Part shown: positions 63,177-64,000 of the stretch, one piece after another
Numbering within the stretch: the stretch's first letter is position 1
Layout of the letters: the number at the start of each line of letters is the position of its first letter
Assembly (NCBI GenBank): GCA_006844705.1
Contig: SPJS01000065.1
Location: 51,424 to 115,423 of the forward strand
Source: Methylococcaceae bacterium
Lineage (GTDB): Bacteria > Pseudomonadota > Gammaproteobacteria > Methylococcales > Methylomonadaceae
Direction of reading: 5' to 3'
Length of the DNA: 64,000 nt
Notes under the pieces: generated by a model
The model's database searches: none
Told to the model about the DNA's origin: nothing
The model's input: the letters and a program-made list of their open reading frames with translations, nothing else
Made by a program: the position numbers and the translations under genes

Positions 63177-63962
63177 TTAACCCACCACTTTTTTCAGATT
63201 GGTTGTGGACACGGGGGTGATCGTTGGCGCTGCAGGCTGGCAAACATTATCGGCTTCACATTCACTGCAGTCTTCCTGCGATACAGCAGGTGTAGTCAGT
63301 TTCTGTTGCTGATCTTCCAGTTGATCAATGCGATCAATCAGACATTGAATCGCTTTGCCGACCGGGTCTGGCACCAGATGATGATCCAGATCAATGCCGT
63401 CATTCAACTGCAGTTTAATGCCTTTGCGCTGAATGATGCGGCCGGGAATGCCAATCACCGTACAGCAGGGAGGCACATCTTTAACCACCACGCTGTTCGC
63501 GCCGACGCGTACACTCTCACCCAGTGTGATATTACCCAGAATCTTGGCACCGGCTCCGATCAATACTTTGTCTTTCAATGTGGGGTGGCGCTTTTCCTTG
63601 TTCCAGGTTGTACCGCCCAACGTGACGCCATGATACAGCGTGACATCATCACCGATAAGGGTGGTTTCGCCGACGACCACACCGGCGCCGTGATCAATGA
63701 ACAGTCGGCGGCCTATGGTGGCACCTGGATGTATATCGACATTGCTGACTGTACGGCTGACAAATGCCAGCATGCGTGCCGCGATACGCCAGCCATTACG
63801 CCACCACAAATTACAGACCCGGTGAACCAGTAGAGCATGTACACCCGGGTAGGTTAATAGAATCTCAATGGTATTGCGGGCAGCAGGGTCGCGTGCGAAG
63901 ACGCAATGCACATCTTCGTACCATTGCTGCCATAAGGTTGGGCGATCAGTTTGTGGCTGCAT
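63177..63962 (-). CDS. cysE: Serine O-acetyltransferase CysE (nif-linked)
   Basis: The enzyme makes O-acetylserine for cysteine synthesis. The left-handed beta-helix repeats are visible ([55 protein letters not shown]). The C-terminus extends beyond the usual end by about 60 residues, with a Cys motif ([11 protein letters not shown]). In Azotobacter cysE1 lies in the same nif position and feeds NifS with cysteine. AGGA lies before ATG 63962. The last bases upstream could be the end of nifV, but too little is in the window. Confidence 0.92.
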   Translation of the reverse strand: MQPQTDRPTLWQQWYEDVHCVFARDPAARNTIEILLTYPGVHALLVHRVCNLWWRNGWRIAARMLAFVSRTVSNVDIHPGATIGRRLFIDHGAGVVVGETTLIGDDVTLYHGVTLGGTTWNKEKRHPTLKDKVLIGAGAKILGNITLGESVRVGANSVVVKDVPPCCTVIGIPGRIIQRKGIKLQLNDGIDLDHHLVPDPVGKAIQCLIDRIDQLEDQQQKLTTPAVSQEDCSECEADNVCQPAAPTITPVSTTNLKKVVG

Positions 63963-64000
63963 AATGTTGTCCTGTTAAGAAATACGCCAGCCAGTGCCGG

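Noticed and set aside
63105..63833. Plus-strand frame of 242 codons opposite cysE
   Set aside because: Antisense to beta-helix repeats of CysE, which produce long open shadows; no domain seen.
63963..64000. Possible end of nifV at the right edge
   Set aside because: Only about 25 bases would be inside the window; a TAA in one minus frame is not enough evidence.

Overview
The window reads as chromosome of a flagellated, nitrogen-fixing gammaproteobacterium with moderate-to-low GC. The tol-pal-cpoB-queE-queC block, the fliLMNOPQR-flhBAF-fleN-fliA-cheYZAB-motCD-parC-parP block and the cysE-nifW-nifZ-nifM-clpX block all follow orders known from Pseudomonas, Azotobacter and diazotrophic methanotrophs. 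A methanotroph-like (Methylococcales) or related host is possible, but no gene here for carbon metabolism proves it. No rRNA, tRNA or CRISPR array was seen.

Layout. 0-10 kb: a partial HDOD protein, a GGDEF-EAL protein, PBP1b (mrcB) with lolA and def, a cNMP-fold protein, a phosphoesterase, a potassium channel with a zinc-ribbon tail, an FMN reductase and an exported protein with a CTERM-like tail. 10-21.3 kb: a complete chemotaxis operon on the minus strand (cheY-cheA-cheW-PAS receptor-cheW-parA-like-STAS-cheR-cheD-cheB-receptor). 21.5-26 kb: a PilZ protein, a lipoprotein and a very large FecR-TPR-beta-barrel protein. 26-33.5 kb: queuosine precursor genes (queD, queC, queE) and the Tol-Pal envelope system. 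33.7-52 kb: the polar-flagellum chemotaxis, motor and export genes, all on the minus strand and tightly overlapped. 52-54.8 kb: a short AT-rich accessory island with CAGG/CCTG hairpins, a DUF2971 gene, an orphan polymorphic-toxin tail with its probable immunity gene, and transposase and toxin remnants. 54.8-57.6 kb: a peptide transporter, a DUF4124 protein and a short-chain dehydrogenase. 57.7-64 kb: a nif accessory operon (cysE, TPR protein, small membrane protein, nifW, nifZ, nifM, clpX, a Grx-BolA fusion, RseC-like, two unknowns), interrupted by a MITE-like hairpin element.

How the genes work together. The two chemotaxis systems divide the components. The motor-linked cluster has CheY, CheZ, CheA, CheB, ParC and ParP but no CheR or CheW. 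The other cluster has CheR, CheD and two CheW, plus its own ParA-like ATPase and a STAS protein. FliA, FleN and FlhF set flagellar gene expression, number and place. The nif accessory genes point to nitrogenase maturation: cysteine supply (CysE), Fe-S handling (Grx-BolA), folding (NifM, NifW, NifZ) and protein turnover (ClpX). The structural nif genes would lie beyond the right edge or elsewhere.

Most worth a second look: the fourfold motif repeat in the CheA linker, the orphan toxin/immunity pair, the Grx-BolA fusion inside a nif operon, the 37-residue membrane protein next to nifW, the MITE-like element, the 11-C tract in mrcB and the STAS/ParA chemotaxis pair.
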